DNA of 64,000 nt. Origin: Harmonia axyridis (lineage: Eukaryota > Arthropoda > Insecta > Coleoptera > Coccinellidae). Within the stretch, counting starts at the first letter, position 1. Each line of letters starts with the position of its first letter. The notes beneath the pieces were generated by a model. That model was given only the letters and a program-made list of their open reading frames with translations. It was not told the DNA's origin and did no database searches. The position numbers and the translations under genes are program-made. The DNA lies in the NCBI RefSeq assembly GCF_914767665.1, contig NC_059504.1, forward strand, positions 23,538,001 through 23,602,000, given 5' to 3'. Shown here in pieces: positions 11,911 to 24,448 of this stretch.

Positions 11911-13995
11911 TGGGTGATATACTTAATTACTAACTAAAGCTAGCAATAGAAATGTATATTCATAGAAAATACTTTTCGATTCAAAATTGTCCGTCTGGCG
12001 ACGCAGAATGTAACGGTAGGAGAAAGCAATTGATTTGATTTTATTTTTGGTGTGATCCGACCGATTCTTGTTTTTAAAATGCAGGGTATTTCGTGTGTAT
12101 TCTGAAGATTTTACCACTTTTTTGTGATAGAGATTCGAAATAATTTTGATATTTGAGTAAAAGTTGATATGTGGTTTTTGTCCAATGACAAAATTATATG
12201 AGATTTTAGTTAATCTCTTTCGTGGAGATGCCACCAGCTACATGTCAGTTGTTTGAAATATAAAAACTTTCTTATGTACCTGTACCACGTTTCGTGAAGG
12301 AAAAATCGGTTTCTTCAACATACTTTTGTTTGTGTGTTGATCACTCTGAGCAGTTGTTTTCGAATTATCATGAAATTGAATTAATTCAGAACTAATTTAA
12401 TGAATTGAAGAAATTATTTTATTTTAAAATATTAATCAGGTATTAACAATTTCTATGCTAAACTAGCCAATTGAGATATATATTAGTGTACCTATTTGAC
12501 GGCTGGTTGTCATAAACCCATTTACTCGTTCCATGTTCTGTTATAATTGGTGTATTTCGGATAGCATCTCATACAGCAATTATTCTTCCATGAAATTAAA
12601 TTTGGTTTCAATTGGTACCGTATAAACGAGGGCCATCATATCATTTCACAATAATAATCGATTGGATCCGGTACCTCGGAGGACAAAATCGATTGGGAAC
12701 TTCAGCTGAATATTTATCCCAAAAAAACAAAAATTATAATTCGACTTTGATACTCTGTATCTCCGAAATGAATAATTTGCGGATATTGCTATTTTATCAT
12801 TCTCCTAAATTATTCGAATGTACTCAAGAAATACTCTGTATAATTAAGTTCAAGTTCAAAGTTCATTGTCCATCATTTCATACATTTACTATAATAAAGT
12901 ATAAAACATAAGTAGTTGTTTTATTATTGAAACATTTTGATTTTAACAATGTTCAAGATCAGATTTTTTCATTTAATTCACCTTATTCGAATAAATTTAC
13001 ATTAGGTCAGTGATGTTCGTCTCAATATGACATTATTTATCTATAATAAAATGTGAAGTTGTAGTTACCACACCCTTATTCACAGAATCTCCAAAAGCTA
13101 TCAACGAACATTTCCACAACGATGTTGCCATCTGAGATACAAAAATTACTAACTAAATCCACCCTAAATTCAAACTGAGGGGTTCCAAACTACCCCACTA
13201 CTTAATCCATCTATAACCAATCACATTATTCGATACATCTCTGCTTTGACTAGTGTAAAAGATAAAACACATTAAACAGCCTGTAGATCTTGAATATACT
13301 TAGGATATATTTCTATTATCCTGAAAGCCTGTACAGTTTTTAGTGAAACACTCTGTATAGAAAAATTCACAAAATTTATATAATTTTCCTCTCCAATTAT
13401 TCTCAAAATGTGGAAGAATATTGTGTATTTTCTCAAAAAACAATAACTGTTTGATGGATATAATATACACATTCAAATAAACATAAAAATTTACACACTT
13501 TTTAGGTGTTGTACCTGCAACAAGATCAATTTGTAGATACATTAGGTTGACAATTGTTAAATTGTACAAAGAAAGACCTCATTATTTGAGACTAATCCTA
13601 GCTAAAATTCGAAAATTACAAAATGTTAGAGCAATTTGTAGGGTGCAAGATCGCTCAAAATATTCCATCAATTATTTCAGAAGAATATGTCGCATTATTA
13701 TTGTTTATGAATGAATATATTTCACAAATTTACAGCCACAGCAAAATTATAGAAAACTATTGAAAAATATGTAATTGAGGTTTCGAAAAAATTGATCGTA
13801 TCAGAATATTTTCCAAATTTGAAACAACAATAAGATTTCATAAGGCAAATAAAAGTAAACAAATTGAAAGAAATGAGTACTGTCTGCAAAACAATTTAAT
13901 GAACTCGATATTGTAATCGATTATCAAATTTCGTAATCCGATTGAATTTATTTTCAAATCTTTCAACGGAAAAATACATACAATGTGGTTGAATA
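11911..13995. other. Intergenic, nothing recognised
   Basis: 2.1 kb of AT-rich sequence. Open frames (11923-12234, 12612-12911, 13272-13569) are short, overlap on both strands, and lack domain features or plausible splice structure. No repeat shared with the rest of the window was noticed. Confidence 0.4.
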
Positions 13996-14169
13996 TACAG
14001 GGTGGGCCAAGGTCGATGGTACGCTGGACTTTTACGAAAAACGAAAGGCACGATTTTATTATCTGAAACAATGTATTTTCATTGGGATGAAAATTCGCTT
14101 TCAATTAGAAAACCGTAAAATTCAGAAGCTGTTACATCATCTGAAAAGAAATTCCATTTTCTTTCGATA

Positions 14170-14911
14170 TACAGCGTGATTCACCGGGATGGCCTATTAG
14201 ATGTTTATGGAAAACTAATCATAATTTTGTGCTGACAATTTGCGTATTGGGGTTTGAGACAATGATCTTTCTCCCTCAAATATTTTTTGATCTCTACAAC
14301 TTTCGGTTATACCGGAAACAGTCTACTACTTCCTTATTTCGAATGGAACACCCAGTATATTATTGTATCATTGGATATCTTTTTCGATGACAATTTCAGC
14401 AATATCACATACCTTGCGTAAAAAAATAAACAATTCATGAGTTAATGGGATTCTTATGGAAAAATGATGGCGATGACTTCCATTTTTTTTTTTGGCAGAA
14501 AAAGCTTTTTCGAAAAAATTTTTTTCTGTTACGATTCTGCAAGTACGTAGTATTATATGTTATTATGTTTGCGGTTTGGATCAAAAATGTTCATGGTGTT
14601 TATAAGAAGATGACTTGTACAATTCAAATTCATCAAAACTCAAGATTTTCAAACAAGAACCTATATTTTTTATTATTTCAATCGATTCTACGCACAACAA
14701 TAGTGTCTAATTATGCAATAATATACTGATTGTGCCATTTGAAATAAGGAAGTAGTAGTCTATTTCCGGTATAATCGAAAGTTGTAGAGCTCTGAAAATA
14801 TTTTAGAGAGAAAGATCATTGTCTCAAACCCCAATATGCAAATTTTCAGCTCAAAATTATGATTAGTTTTCCATAGACGTCTAATAGGCCATCCCGGTGA
14901 TTCACCCTGTA
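14170..14911. mobile_element. TIR element, 742 bp, same family as 1274-2939
   Basis: Both ends carry about 200-bp inverted repeats. The left one begins TACAGCGTGATTCACCGGGA and the right one ends TCCCGGTGATTCACCCTGTA. The core between (about 14380-14690) shares blocks with 1690-1860 and 2590-2640, such as GAGTTAATGGGATTCTTATG and AAAACTCAAGATTTTCAAA. It encodes no transposase; the 94-codon frame at 14445-14729 is read-through of the element. Confidence 0.85.
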
Positions 14912-15086
14912 TGTTGTGATATAGGTACAGGTCATTTCATTTGAAAAAACATCATTTTAGTATGTCTCGTTGAAACCTGTGATTTTGAACAACCCTGTAT
15001 GATAAGGGACGTATTTTATTTCACGTAAATGATACACGGGATATAAGTTACCCATACCCGAAATTTCAACTTTCTAGAATTACATG

Positions 15087-16649
15087 TACAGGGTGGGCAA
15101 ATTTCGATGTTTTAGCACTACAACTTTTAAACCAGAGGTGATAGACAAAATCTGATACCCCATTCTCGGTCTCCTTTTCTGAGAAACTAATAAGGGTAGT
15201 ATTAATTTTTGACCATCTACTTTTGTTTTCGAGTTATAAGCGAAAATTGTAAAAATGGCGATATCGAAAAACATTTATATCTCCGTTAATATTGATGATA
15301 GAGAGCTCTGAAGTTAAAACATTATACAGGCACTTTTTTACGTAGAATCCAGTGGCGTGCTCGTATTTTCATTAGGGTTTTCAACTACGAAGCTATGACC
15401 CAAAGTTATGTTTTTTCAAATGGAAACACTAGATTTCTGTGCCATTTTTCGAAAGCTTAATTTTTCCTGATTTAAAAAATATATAACATCGTACGGTTTT
15501 TATTAAAATAAATAACACAAAATGCTCAAAAACCTCTTTTCATCTAAGAAACTCAATATTTCTATGGTTTCAACTGTTGATGAGCACAGAAAAATTCGAG
15601 CTTTCTATAACAAGAGCAGTGTCCTTCCGTCTATGCTTTTCACTAAAAATTCGAATCATGATATGTTTTATAATTTTTTTATCTAAAAATTGATTTGGAA
15701 ATAACAAAAAAATCCACAATATCGAATGTTTCAATCAAAAGAGTTTTATTTGGATGGATGTATCAGAAGATTTTTTACATAGGTCTCCAGAATGAATACG
15801 CACAGGTACCAATCCATTGTAAATAGCATATGAAACAACGCATATATGACTTAACTCAGCAATTTAATTATGAAGGGAACAAACAAGAAATAATATTAAA
15901 CCTAATAATGACAACAATTGCACAATGCACAGTCGACACCTCTTCTCGATATTTCGCACCGAATTCAATAGATGAATATTTGAAACTGTGTTCAAGCTAC
16001 CTAGGAAATTTTTTCCGAGTTCATTCATATTTTCGAAACTATTTTTATAAATTGAATCAAGATTCGCATTTTGTAGAAATTAGTGAAAAGCATAAAAATA
16101 ATCAGATTGCGAGAAGAACACTGCTCTTGTTATAGAAAGCTCAATTTTTCTGTGCTCATCAACAGTTGAAATCATAGAGATATTAAGACTCTTAGTAAAA
16201 AAAGGTTTTTAAGCATTTTCTTATATTCATTTTAATACAAACCATACGATGTTATATATTTTTGAAATCAGGAAAAATTAAGCTTTCAAAAAATGTCACA
16301 GAAATATAGTGTTCCTATTTAAAAAAACATAACTTTGGGTCATAGCTTCGTAATTAAAAACCCTTTCGAAAAGACGAGTACTCCACTGGATTCTACGTAA
16401 AAAAGTGCCTGTATAATGTTTAAATTTCAGAGCTCTATCATCAATATCAACGGAGATATGAATGTTTTTCGATATCGCCATTTTTCCAATTTTCGCTTAT
16501 AACTCGAAAACAAAAGAAGGTGGCCAAAAATGAATACTACCCTTTTTAGTTCCTCAGAAAAAGAGACCGAGAATGGGGTATCAGATTTTTTCTATCTCCT
16601 CTGGTTTAAAAGTTGTAGTGCTAAAACATCTAAATTTGCCCACCCTTAC
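15087..16649. mobile_element. TIR element, 1.56 kb with about 540-bp inverted repeats
   Basis: The left end is TACAGGGTGGGCAAATTTCG. The right end is its inverse (AAATTTGCCCACCCTTACA). The arms match from the ends to about 15640 and 16100, for example CTGTGCTCATCAACAGTTGA at 16155 against its inverse near 15570. The ~480-bp centre carries a 101-codon plus-strand frame (15830-16135). It has no motif I recognise and partly overlaps the right arm, so I do not call it a gene. Confidence 0.85.
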
Positions 16650-17205
16650 AAGTGATAAATGTTTAATTGGAGCTATGTTTCATCAAGAGACTACGACAAA
16701 CCGAAAAAAATAATAAAACACAGTGTGTTCTATTTGAAACAATGAAGTTGTTAGTACTTTTTGATTTAAGTGACAACACCGCAGCGCTGAAAATATTTTA
16801 GATCTTTGGATCGATACAGCATTAGTCCCAATCCAAGAAACCAAATTTTCAATGAAATCATACCTTTTGTTCTCTATAAAAGTCCATCGATCGTAGCCCA
16901 CCTCATATGTAAAAATTTTACAAATATGAATGAATATAAAACGTAATAATCATGAAATATGAATGAAAAAACTCATAATAAAAGAAAAATAAAATTTTCG
17001 AGTTACCGCCAGAAAAAATTATCGTTTGGAAACAAATATAAAACATAGTATACTAATGAGAGACCGAATGGAACTTTCACAACTGAGATTCCTACTGACG
17101 ACAATGCTTTCCTGAGCTCGTTGTCTACTGTGATAAGAAGAGACGTACCAAACAGTCACCTGACCGCCATCAGCATCATAAATATTTCGAAACTCCTGAC
17201 AGTCC

Positions 17206-17213
17206 TATATAAA
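17206..17213 (+). promoter_or_regulatory. TATA box of the tyrosine aminotransferase gene
   Basis: TATATAAA sits 127 bp before the start codon. The expected transcription start, about 30 bp downstream near 17236, falls in an A/C-rich ATCAATCGCATCATAAC stretch. This leaves a 5' untranslated region of about 95 nt with no upstream ATG between it and the chosen start. Confidence 0.65.
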
Positions 17214-17332
17214 CCCCTGAGCTAGCATCAATCGCATCATAACGACAAGAGTTTATAGAAAGAAAACGAATTGGTCATTTCAATTCAAATTGTTATTGAG
17301 CGCAATAGAAAAACAAAAACGTTTTTGTGAGC

Positions 17333-20300
17333 ATGTTAGATCAGATTTCGAAAAATAAGAAAGTTAAGGTTTCCCATCTGAAACGCGGTCCTTGGAAAGT
17401 AGAAGTTTCTTCAACTGCGAAAAACACCAGGAATTTCATAAGGGAAATTGTTGACAACATTAAAATCGAGCCTAACCCTAAAAAACAGCTGATTTCCTTA
17501 TCCATTGGTAAGTTTAATGGAATTTTAGCAATTGAGTAATCATCTTCAAACTCTAAAGCTATATGTCATTTGAATTATATCGAAAAATCTTACCTTGAAA
17601 CTAGATTTGAAATATTGTTAATTATTGTAGATCGAAAATAGATTTGTTATTTTCAATCAACCAATTTGAATTCTTTAATAACGTTTTTAAAACCATTTCA
17701 ACGCAGAAAGAGTATAATTTCAAATTATGATATTTTCCGATTGATTCTTATTTTCAAGAAGTCTAAATAATAGTATATTCTGAAACAAGTTGCAGAATGG
17801 CCTTCTATATTCAAACACGAATACGAAATTCGAAAACGAATGACGAAGGAGCGAGTTCTCGAACGCATGAGTATTGGAATTGCCTTCTACAACGGGTGTT
17901 AGACGATATTTTCTCTATTTCAATCAAGTTTTATGAAATATGGTCGAAATTCAATGAAAAATTCAGATTATATATCCTAGTGACATTTTGCTGCATCTTG
18001 GCAGTTGGTGTTAATGTTACAGATTACAGAATTTGAATGTGAATCTCATTTTTCGAAATTTGAAACAAGTTAAAATTAAACATAAAATTCCTGAATTATG
18101 TCTGCCGAAATCGATTAAAAATCAACAAAATTGAGAGAAATTGCGAATAATGTCGCAAATCATTGCACTAAATCGAAATTATATATCATATCAACAATTG
18201 ACGTGTGTTGAATTTTGATTGAAATTCTGTGTAGACAACCACAAAACGAAAAATATAACTGAAAACGGTGCTGTAATGAGTTCATTACAGCACTGTTCTT
18301 AGAACTGTAATGAATTCATTACGATACTGAAATAGAGAAATATTTTTTCTTCAATAATTCTTATCGAATATTCCTTGAATTTTTCAAATTATTCATATTA
18401 TCTCAAATAATAAATCAATATTTATTAATTTGTTTTCATCAGGAGATCCTACAGTTTACGGCAATCTAAGAACATCAAATGAAACTATAGAAGCAGTAAT
18501 TGAAGCAGCTAGAGAAGGTTCTTACAACGGTTACGCACCAGCAGTGGGCTATCAAAATGCAAGAGAAGCAGTGGCGGAATACCTGTCTTTCGATGGGGCA
18601 GAGTACAACTACCAAGACATCATACTGTGCAGTGGTTGTTCCTCATCTTTGGAGATGTGCATCACTGTATTGGCAGATTCTTTGAAAGGACAAAATATTC
18701 TGGTACCAAGGCCAGGATTTCCGATCTACAGAACCCTTGCTGAAAGCATCGGTGTTAAGGTAAATATTATACAAGTATTTTGATTATTCTTTCTTTCAGT
18801 AATGTTTAATTTATTGGATTGAAGAATATTACTAAATATCTTCTAATAAATAATAACACACACTTATGTTTCCAACATAAGTGTTATAAACATAAACCTT
18901 ATTTATTATTATTAATTATTTTTTAATATATTGGTTAAATGTACATAAATAACCTAAACCATTGCATTAAAAAAATTATTTGCAAACAAAGAAGACCAAA
19001 AGACTAACATGTAAAAATATTCAGATCAGACTATTCTATAAATGTCAGAAATATCTCAGCTTTCGAGAAGTAGAACGATCATTTTTAGAGATCAATTTTG
19101 ATTTAGGTTCGAGCTGAGAGAAACTATAGAAAATGCTCGAGATAAATTAGTCTTTTGTAGCCGTGCTATCTTTGTTTATAACAAGAAAAATTGCCATAAC
19201 CTACCTTGACATTGAATAAAAACTGTTTTCATACGGTGATTCTGTATTGATGTTTTATTGTAAGAATTGCCTGAAACTCCTTTACAGTCTCTCAAGCACT
19301 CATTATCATGAGCGCAATATCATTTCTTCACTATGTACCTATGTATGGATTGCTAGCCGGGTGTGGTCTCAAACAATGAGGTTCGACTCAATAAACACAA
19401 TTCTGTGCTCAAATTAAATTACGTCTAAAGATACATCGATAATGAATAACAATTTTAAGCCATATTAAAAAACTTTTTATTGATCGCGCCAATAGAACCA
19501 TAACAAGTGTTGAAAATAAAATGTCAGTGATAGAAAAACTGGGAAAATTGAAGTTTTGGATGTAGATGTAATAAAATGATTTCAAGCTTTATGCGGAATT
19601 TCATGTTGATCGCGTCGTTAGAACTAGAAAAAAGAATTTTAAACAGAATATCGATCAAAATATCCAATATTTTCGTGAAAACAAATTCTATCGAAATGCG
19701 ATTACAATAAAAAATATTGACGATTTGATTCTTATTGCGGAACCTGGAGTTTCTAGCTTACATTGTCCATCAACACTATTTCACATGGAAATTCGGTTTT
19801 TAGTGTATAGCTCCGGAACAGATTAATACAAATACAAATTGTCTTGAAATATTAGAAAACAGATATTCAAACAATGTTTTCAGATAACTGTCAATTTCTT
19901 CTTTGTTTTCGGCATCGAGAAGACCACTGAAAATTCTTCTAGTTTGCCCGTTCAACCGACATCGTAGCATCAATAATAACGGAGTTGGCAATGGTGCCGA
20001 CTTAACTTGGAACACCCTGTATAGGTACTGTTCCTACAAAAAAGTCAATGCTTTCCTCATTATGGTTGAATTCTGATACTGACACCACTATTACCTCTTT
20101 TTCACGGAGACTGAAATGATCTTTCATATCTCAGAAAATATCAACTCGATCGAATTGGCGATAACGTAAATATTGAGTGTTTATTTTCTTGAATTTTATA
20201 TGGTTCTGATAGTATGGTCAGTTTGGAATGTTGCACTGAGCTTGAAATTGTTATTGTGGTTTTTTCGATATTTTTCTTGAGTTTTCTTGAGTGTTCTGGT

Positions 20301-22130
20301 ATGGTTATGGATTAATTTTGTTGCAAAATATAGGGAAAATTTTGACGATGAAGGCTTTCAAAGTCTAGACATTCCACTGGCCAATGTCTTTTTTCAATCT
20401 TGTAGTTCCACGATACCAAATGCTTCTTCCAACTGAATAACATATTCAGTTGCAAGAAGCAAAATTTTTGTATTATTGGACGGTCGGAAAGCTCCAGAAA
20501 ATACAAACATTGTACCGAAATATGGTTGTACAGGAGAAAAGAAAATAGAAAATAACTATTCATAGAACTGAAGTTGGATATGTGATAGTGTTAAATGAGA
20601 TATCTCAAAAGATCAACCATCACAATGATTTTAAAACTTTAGTTTCCTTGGCTTTGCTATAGGTTTAATCCTAAAGACTAATATTACCCTGATAATTCTA
20701 TTGTGTTATCTTGTTTCAAAGTAATTAATAGAGGTTCTCTTCTTGGCGAAACATACTATGAGCTCATTTTTCTTGTTATTGTTTTTAAATGCCAATGTTT
20801 TCATGAATATTCAATTCAAGACGTCAAAATTTTCGATAGATCGCTATTTAATATTTCATTATTTCAGGTGAAGTATTATGATCTCATTCCTGAAAAAGAA
20901 TGGGAGATCGATTTGGATCATCTAGAAAGTCTGATAGACAATAAAACAGCAGCCATTGTCGTCAATAATCCATCCAATCCATGTGGATCAGTTTACTCCG
21001 CATTGCATCTCGAGAAAGTACTGGCTGTAGCTTACAATTACCAGATACCAATAATAGCAGATGAAATTTACGATAGGCTAGTTTTTCCAGGAAACAAGTT
21101 TGTTTCTTTAGCCTCCTTGAATTCCTATGTACCAATCTTAGTATGTGGTGGACTAGCGAAGAGGTTTTTGGTACCCGGATGGCGTCTTGGTTGGGTTGCT
21201 ATTCACGATCCCATTGGAGCATTCGACCATGGAGTTAGGCAGGGTATGGTGAAGCTAAGTCAAAGAACTATTGGAAGTAATACTCTAATACAAGGAGCTA
21301 TACCGCGCATATTAAGAACATCACAACTGAAATTTTTCGACAATATTATTGATACATTGGTCGAGAATGCCAAAATATGCTATGAGATTCTGAAAACTGC
21401 AAAAGGAATCATACCATACAAACCTCAAGGGACCATGTATATGATGATTGAAATTGAGTTGGAGAAGTTTCCAGAATTTCAAAATGGAATGATGTTCGGT
21501 CAAAAGATGATTGAGGAAGAGTCAGTCTTTTGTTTACCAGGAGAGGTGGGTTTTAAATCAAATACCAGCTAAGGGGGATCTATACCGTTTCAGTCAGTCT
21601 AAAATAAATTTGCTATGTTTTACTTGAGGGACCATTGATTTATATGAGGTTTGCAATATTATTCATTTTAAAGGGTTTGTCATTGCGAAACGACCTAATT
21701 TTTTAAATTTTTTGGAATGGAAAAAAATTAAGTGACTTTTGTATTGAAGATTACAAGATATAAGAATGCATGTTATAAATTCCGAAGAAATATTTTTTTT
21801 TCAAAAATTTCCACATAAAAAAACCACACAAAAAGTCTCGTCAAAGGCTGAATATCCGATTTTTATAAAATTAAAAGTGGAGTTCAACTCTGCAGATCAC
21901 TAGAATATGACGTGGTATAAACCCCTCTTAATCATTGTTGCATAACTAAATTTTCACTAATTTTTCTTGCGAATTCATGGAGCGCATACTAGGTTCTGAT
22001 GAAAACTTTGTTTCAGTGTTTCGAAGTTCCTGGATTCATGAGATTGGTATTAACAGTTCCACAACACTTGATGGAAGAAGCCTGTGAACGTATTGTTGAA
22101 TTTTGTAACCGTCATTATTTATTATCTTAA
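17333..22130 (+). CDS. TAT: Tyrosine aminotransferase, four coding exons
   Basis: PLP-dependent fold-type I aminotransferase that converts L-tyrosine and 2-oxoglutarate to 4-hydroxyphenylpyruvate and glutamate, the first step of tyrosine catabolism. Coding exons are 17333-17507, 18443-18759, 20868-21545 and 22017-22130. They join in frame at GT-AG introns of 935, 2108 and 471 bp to give 427 residues (human enzyme about 454, with a longer N-terminus). Landmarks: GSYNGYAPAVGY (85-96, substrate/PLP loop), NNPSNPCGS (197-205), ADEIY (228-232, Asp229 binding the pyridine nitrogen), the Schiff-base lysine Lys262 in GGLAKR, and PGWRLGW (267-273). The C-terminus FCNRHYLLS matches animal TATs. The ATG at 17333 is the first after the TATA box; the frame is also open two codons upstream but without an ATG. 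No key residue is missing, so the enzyme should be active. Confidence 0.95.
18268..18324. repeat. Two adjacent small palindromes in TAT intron 1
   Basis: A 26-bp near-perfect palindrome (18268-18293; arms GTGCTGTAATGA and TCATTACAGCAC) is followed by a related one at 18305-18324 centred on GAATTC. Either could form a hairpin in RNA or be the footprint of a small element. No function can be assigned. Confidence 0.7.
18760..20867 (+). other. TAT intron 2, repeat-bearing
   Basis: The intron begins GTAAAT and ends TATTTCAG. It contains a small hairpin (about 18862-18886, arms ACACTTATG and CATAAGTGT), dispersed repeat sequence near 19590-19640, and the end of a TIR-type element at about 20010-20025 (AACACCCTGTATAGG). 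The 71-codon minus-strand frame at 19800-20015 lies inside that element. No separate gene seen. Confidence 0.6.
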
Positions 22131-22315
22131 TTTATTCATACTACTATTGGAAATAGATATATGCATTTTCTGTTCCGTACTAGAATACTCAAGATTTTTT
22201 GTGAGTATTCGAATTGAATGGCTACTCAATTTACGTTTAGTATTGTGAACTAAGACTTATTTTATTTATATCCATTTCTTTTTTAGTATTTTAGAAATTA
22301 GCAAGGATATTTTTT

Positions 22316-22321
22316 AATAAA
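22316..22321 (+). promoter_or_regulatory. Poly(A) signal of the TAT gene
   Basis: AATAAA is 186 bp after the stop codon and is preceded only by AT-rich 3' untranslated sequence. Confidence 0.55.
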
Positions 22322-22476
22322 GAAAATGAAAGATAATAGTTTAATTTTGGCAATGAACAAATTTCCATGCTCCTTTTGATTCAGGTTGAACATTTGAACT
22401 TATAATAGATTTAAACATTCCAGAATGTTTCTACGGTAATTGGTAATTCAATCTAATCAAATTATCAAAAATGTAT

Positions 22477-22625
22477 ACAGATAGAAAACTAACTAAACAC
22501 TAGTCCGAAGAATAGAATTCGATTACCAAAGAACATGGAAAAAACACAGATAGAAAACTAACTAAACACTAGTCTGATGAAGGTTTGAAGAACCGAAATC
22601 GATTACCAGAGAACATGGAAAAAAA
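22477..22625. repeat. Two-copy tandem repeat (69 and 80 bp)
   Basis: ACAGATAGAAAACTAACTAA begins both copies (22477 and 22546), and both end in GAACATGGAAAAA. The second copy has about 11 extra bases after ACTAGTC. The 300 bases on either side hold nothing else I recognise except a TIR-like end (GGAACACCCTGTGAC) near 22675. Confidence 0.85.
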
Positions 22626-22990
22626 GGGTGCTTTTTATCATCATTTCATCTGTAATCGTTCAATTTCTTTTCAATGGAACACCCTGTGACCTTGTTTATA
22701 TTTATTCATATATTAATTGTTATCATTAAGATATATAAACACAAAAAACAGAAAAAATAAAAATATTATTTCACAAAATGTTAGTTTCACCAAGTTTCTG
22801 AATGTGATGTCATAGGTGTTTCTCACTGTTTTTCTCCTTCCTGGATTCTTTTGTGGGTTAATTATTTAGTTTGATAATTGTTGAGTTGTCTTATATACAG
22901 TTGGGATGTTCGGTAACTGTGAGACGTTGTGTGGCATACAAGCACTAAGCTTAGGTTACATAGGGTCTCAAGATCAAATACCTTTATAAT

Positions 22991-22994
<4 letters not shown>

Positions 22995-23047
<53 letters not shown>

Positions 23048-23080
23048 TTCCGAATAAATATTATTATTATTATTATTATT
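22995..23080. repeat. TA microsatellite followed by an ATT microsatellite
   Basis: An uninterrupted (TA)n tract of about 45 bp ends at 23039, and after an 18-bp gap an ATT tract runs from 23058 to 23080. Length is expected to vary between individuals. Confidence 0.95.
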
Positions 23081-23119
23081 AAAGAAAAATCCTTCAACTT
23101 GGATTCTCAGCAAGAATTG

Positions 23120-23965
23120 AGGGAAAGATTAGTGAAAACGACTAATTGTCAGTTTATTCCATATTTGGAACACATAGGTGCGTTTCTTCATCAGGAATTC
23201 TGAAGAATATACATTGAGGTATAATACAATGATTCAAAATACAAATATCCTAACTAGCATCTGACAAAAGTCAATGAGATAGCAAAAACGGCATAAGGAA
23301 TAATGTATTGGTTATGGTTAGAATAATTAAAATTGAAATATCAGCAAAAGCAATATTTTATCACACCGAAAATTCGTCGAAATAGTCGATTATTTAAGAT
23401 TAAGTCATAACAAAGAATATACAAAATCAAACATGAAATTAGAAAATTACATAAACAATGTTAAAATAATATTTGTCTTATTAATCTGGACTATCAACCA
23501 ATCTAATCTATCTGACTTCAAAAGATAACTATAAATATTACTTAGGTTTTCTATATCAGTGTTTTATTTATATTATTAGGGGAGTTGTTAATTTGACATA
23601 TCTCTGAGAAGTTTATTCATTTAATTGTATCTAATTGGAAACAGTTGAAAGAATTTCAGCTTCATTCAAGTTGATTGATGATCTGAAGACGATGCATGAT
23701 TTGCAAGTGCACATCGCCGTAGATGTTATCTGATGTCACTATTATGAATTGCCAATCTTCTTTTCAAACACGTTGTTGTCTGACCAATATGACTTTTGAC
23801 AATAATCACAATTCACCAGATAAAAGCAATCAGATTTAGATAATGTTGTAATTTTTTTGCTGAAAAGTTTGTAAACAGAAAATGGATAATGGAAAATCTT
23901 AATGTGAGGTATATCGTGAAGGATGTGGACTAGGTTTTGGAACAGTCCCCAGACAAAGAGCATTA
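23120..23965 (-). pseudogene. Penelope-like retroelement fragment (GIY-YIG endonuclease region)
   Basis: On the minus strand, 23742-23963 encodes KSDCFYLVNCDYCQKSYWSD followed by VFEKKIGNS. This matches the shape of the GIY-YIG endonuclease of Penelope-like elements (F-Y-L-V-x-C-x-x-C-x-x-x-Y, then a K-x-I block), but the G-Q-T residues expected after Y are changed. Past a stop codon the continuing sequence keeps the spacing of a downstream His/Cys block (…VHLQIMHR). Near 23175-23200 the inverse strand reads CCTGATGAAGAAACGCACC, similar to the 3' tails of these elements. No reverse transcriptase part is present. It is a 5'-truncated, decayed copy; the family call rests on motif memory. Confidence 0.55.
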
Positions 23966-24448
23966 TTTGGTGGTAATAATGTCTTGAGAATTACCCTTAA
24001 TAATTGGTGCAACATTAAGAAGGGGGGTTGAGATATCTAATTAGAGTAGAATCTTGAAAAAAACTTCGTTGTAAGACAGTGATCTTAAATATTCATTGTA
24101 CAAAAAAATGTTGAAAAGTCTTGATTAGGCTGACCTGACATAATCAGAATGACAGACCTTACTCTGTGATAAGATGCGTAGAATCCTTGGTCTGTGTAAT
24201 GATTCGATTCTTTTTCAGACTTTTTGAGATATCCACCTGTTGCTTTGGTATTCTGGTTCACCAGAGTTCGGTAAGGTTTCGTATCTAATTTTTTTGATTT
24301 CAGAGATAATTTTTCTTAGGATCAAATTACTCGAAAACGGCGCTTTGTACGAGAAAATATAAAGAATACTTTCAAATTAGCCAAATATTTATTGATGAGC
24401 ACTTAAGTTTCATTTAAGAGTAGAGTCCTTTGAATTTCTGGTATTTTT

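Larger units (their letters stand above)
13996..16908. mobile_element. Composite: diverged TIR element with two younger elements nested in it
   Basis: The left end (TACAGGGTGGGCCAAGGTCG) and the inverse of the right end (GAGGTGGGCTACGATCGATG) align, continuing through GGACTTTTA and AAAGG-A-GATTT, with one 7-bp gap. That marks the two termini of one older element. Two other TIR elements, at 14170-14911 and 15087-16649, lie between them. The outer match covers only some 60-80 bp, so the pairing is probable rather than certain. Confidence 0.5.

Noticed and set aside
15830..16135. 101-codon frame in the centre of a TIR element
   Set aside because: No recognisable motif, no catalytic residues, and it runs into the inverted arm.
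17797..18036. 79-codon frame in TAT intron 1
   Set aside because: Lies between well-defined exons 1 and 2 and would not keep the TAT frame. No family features.
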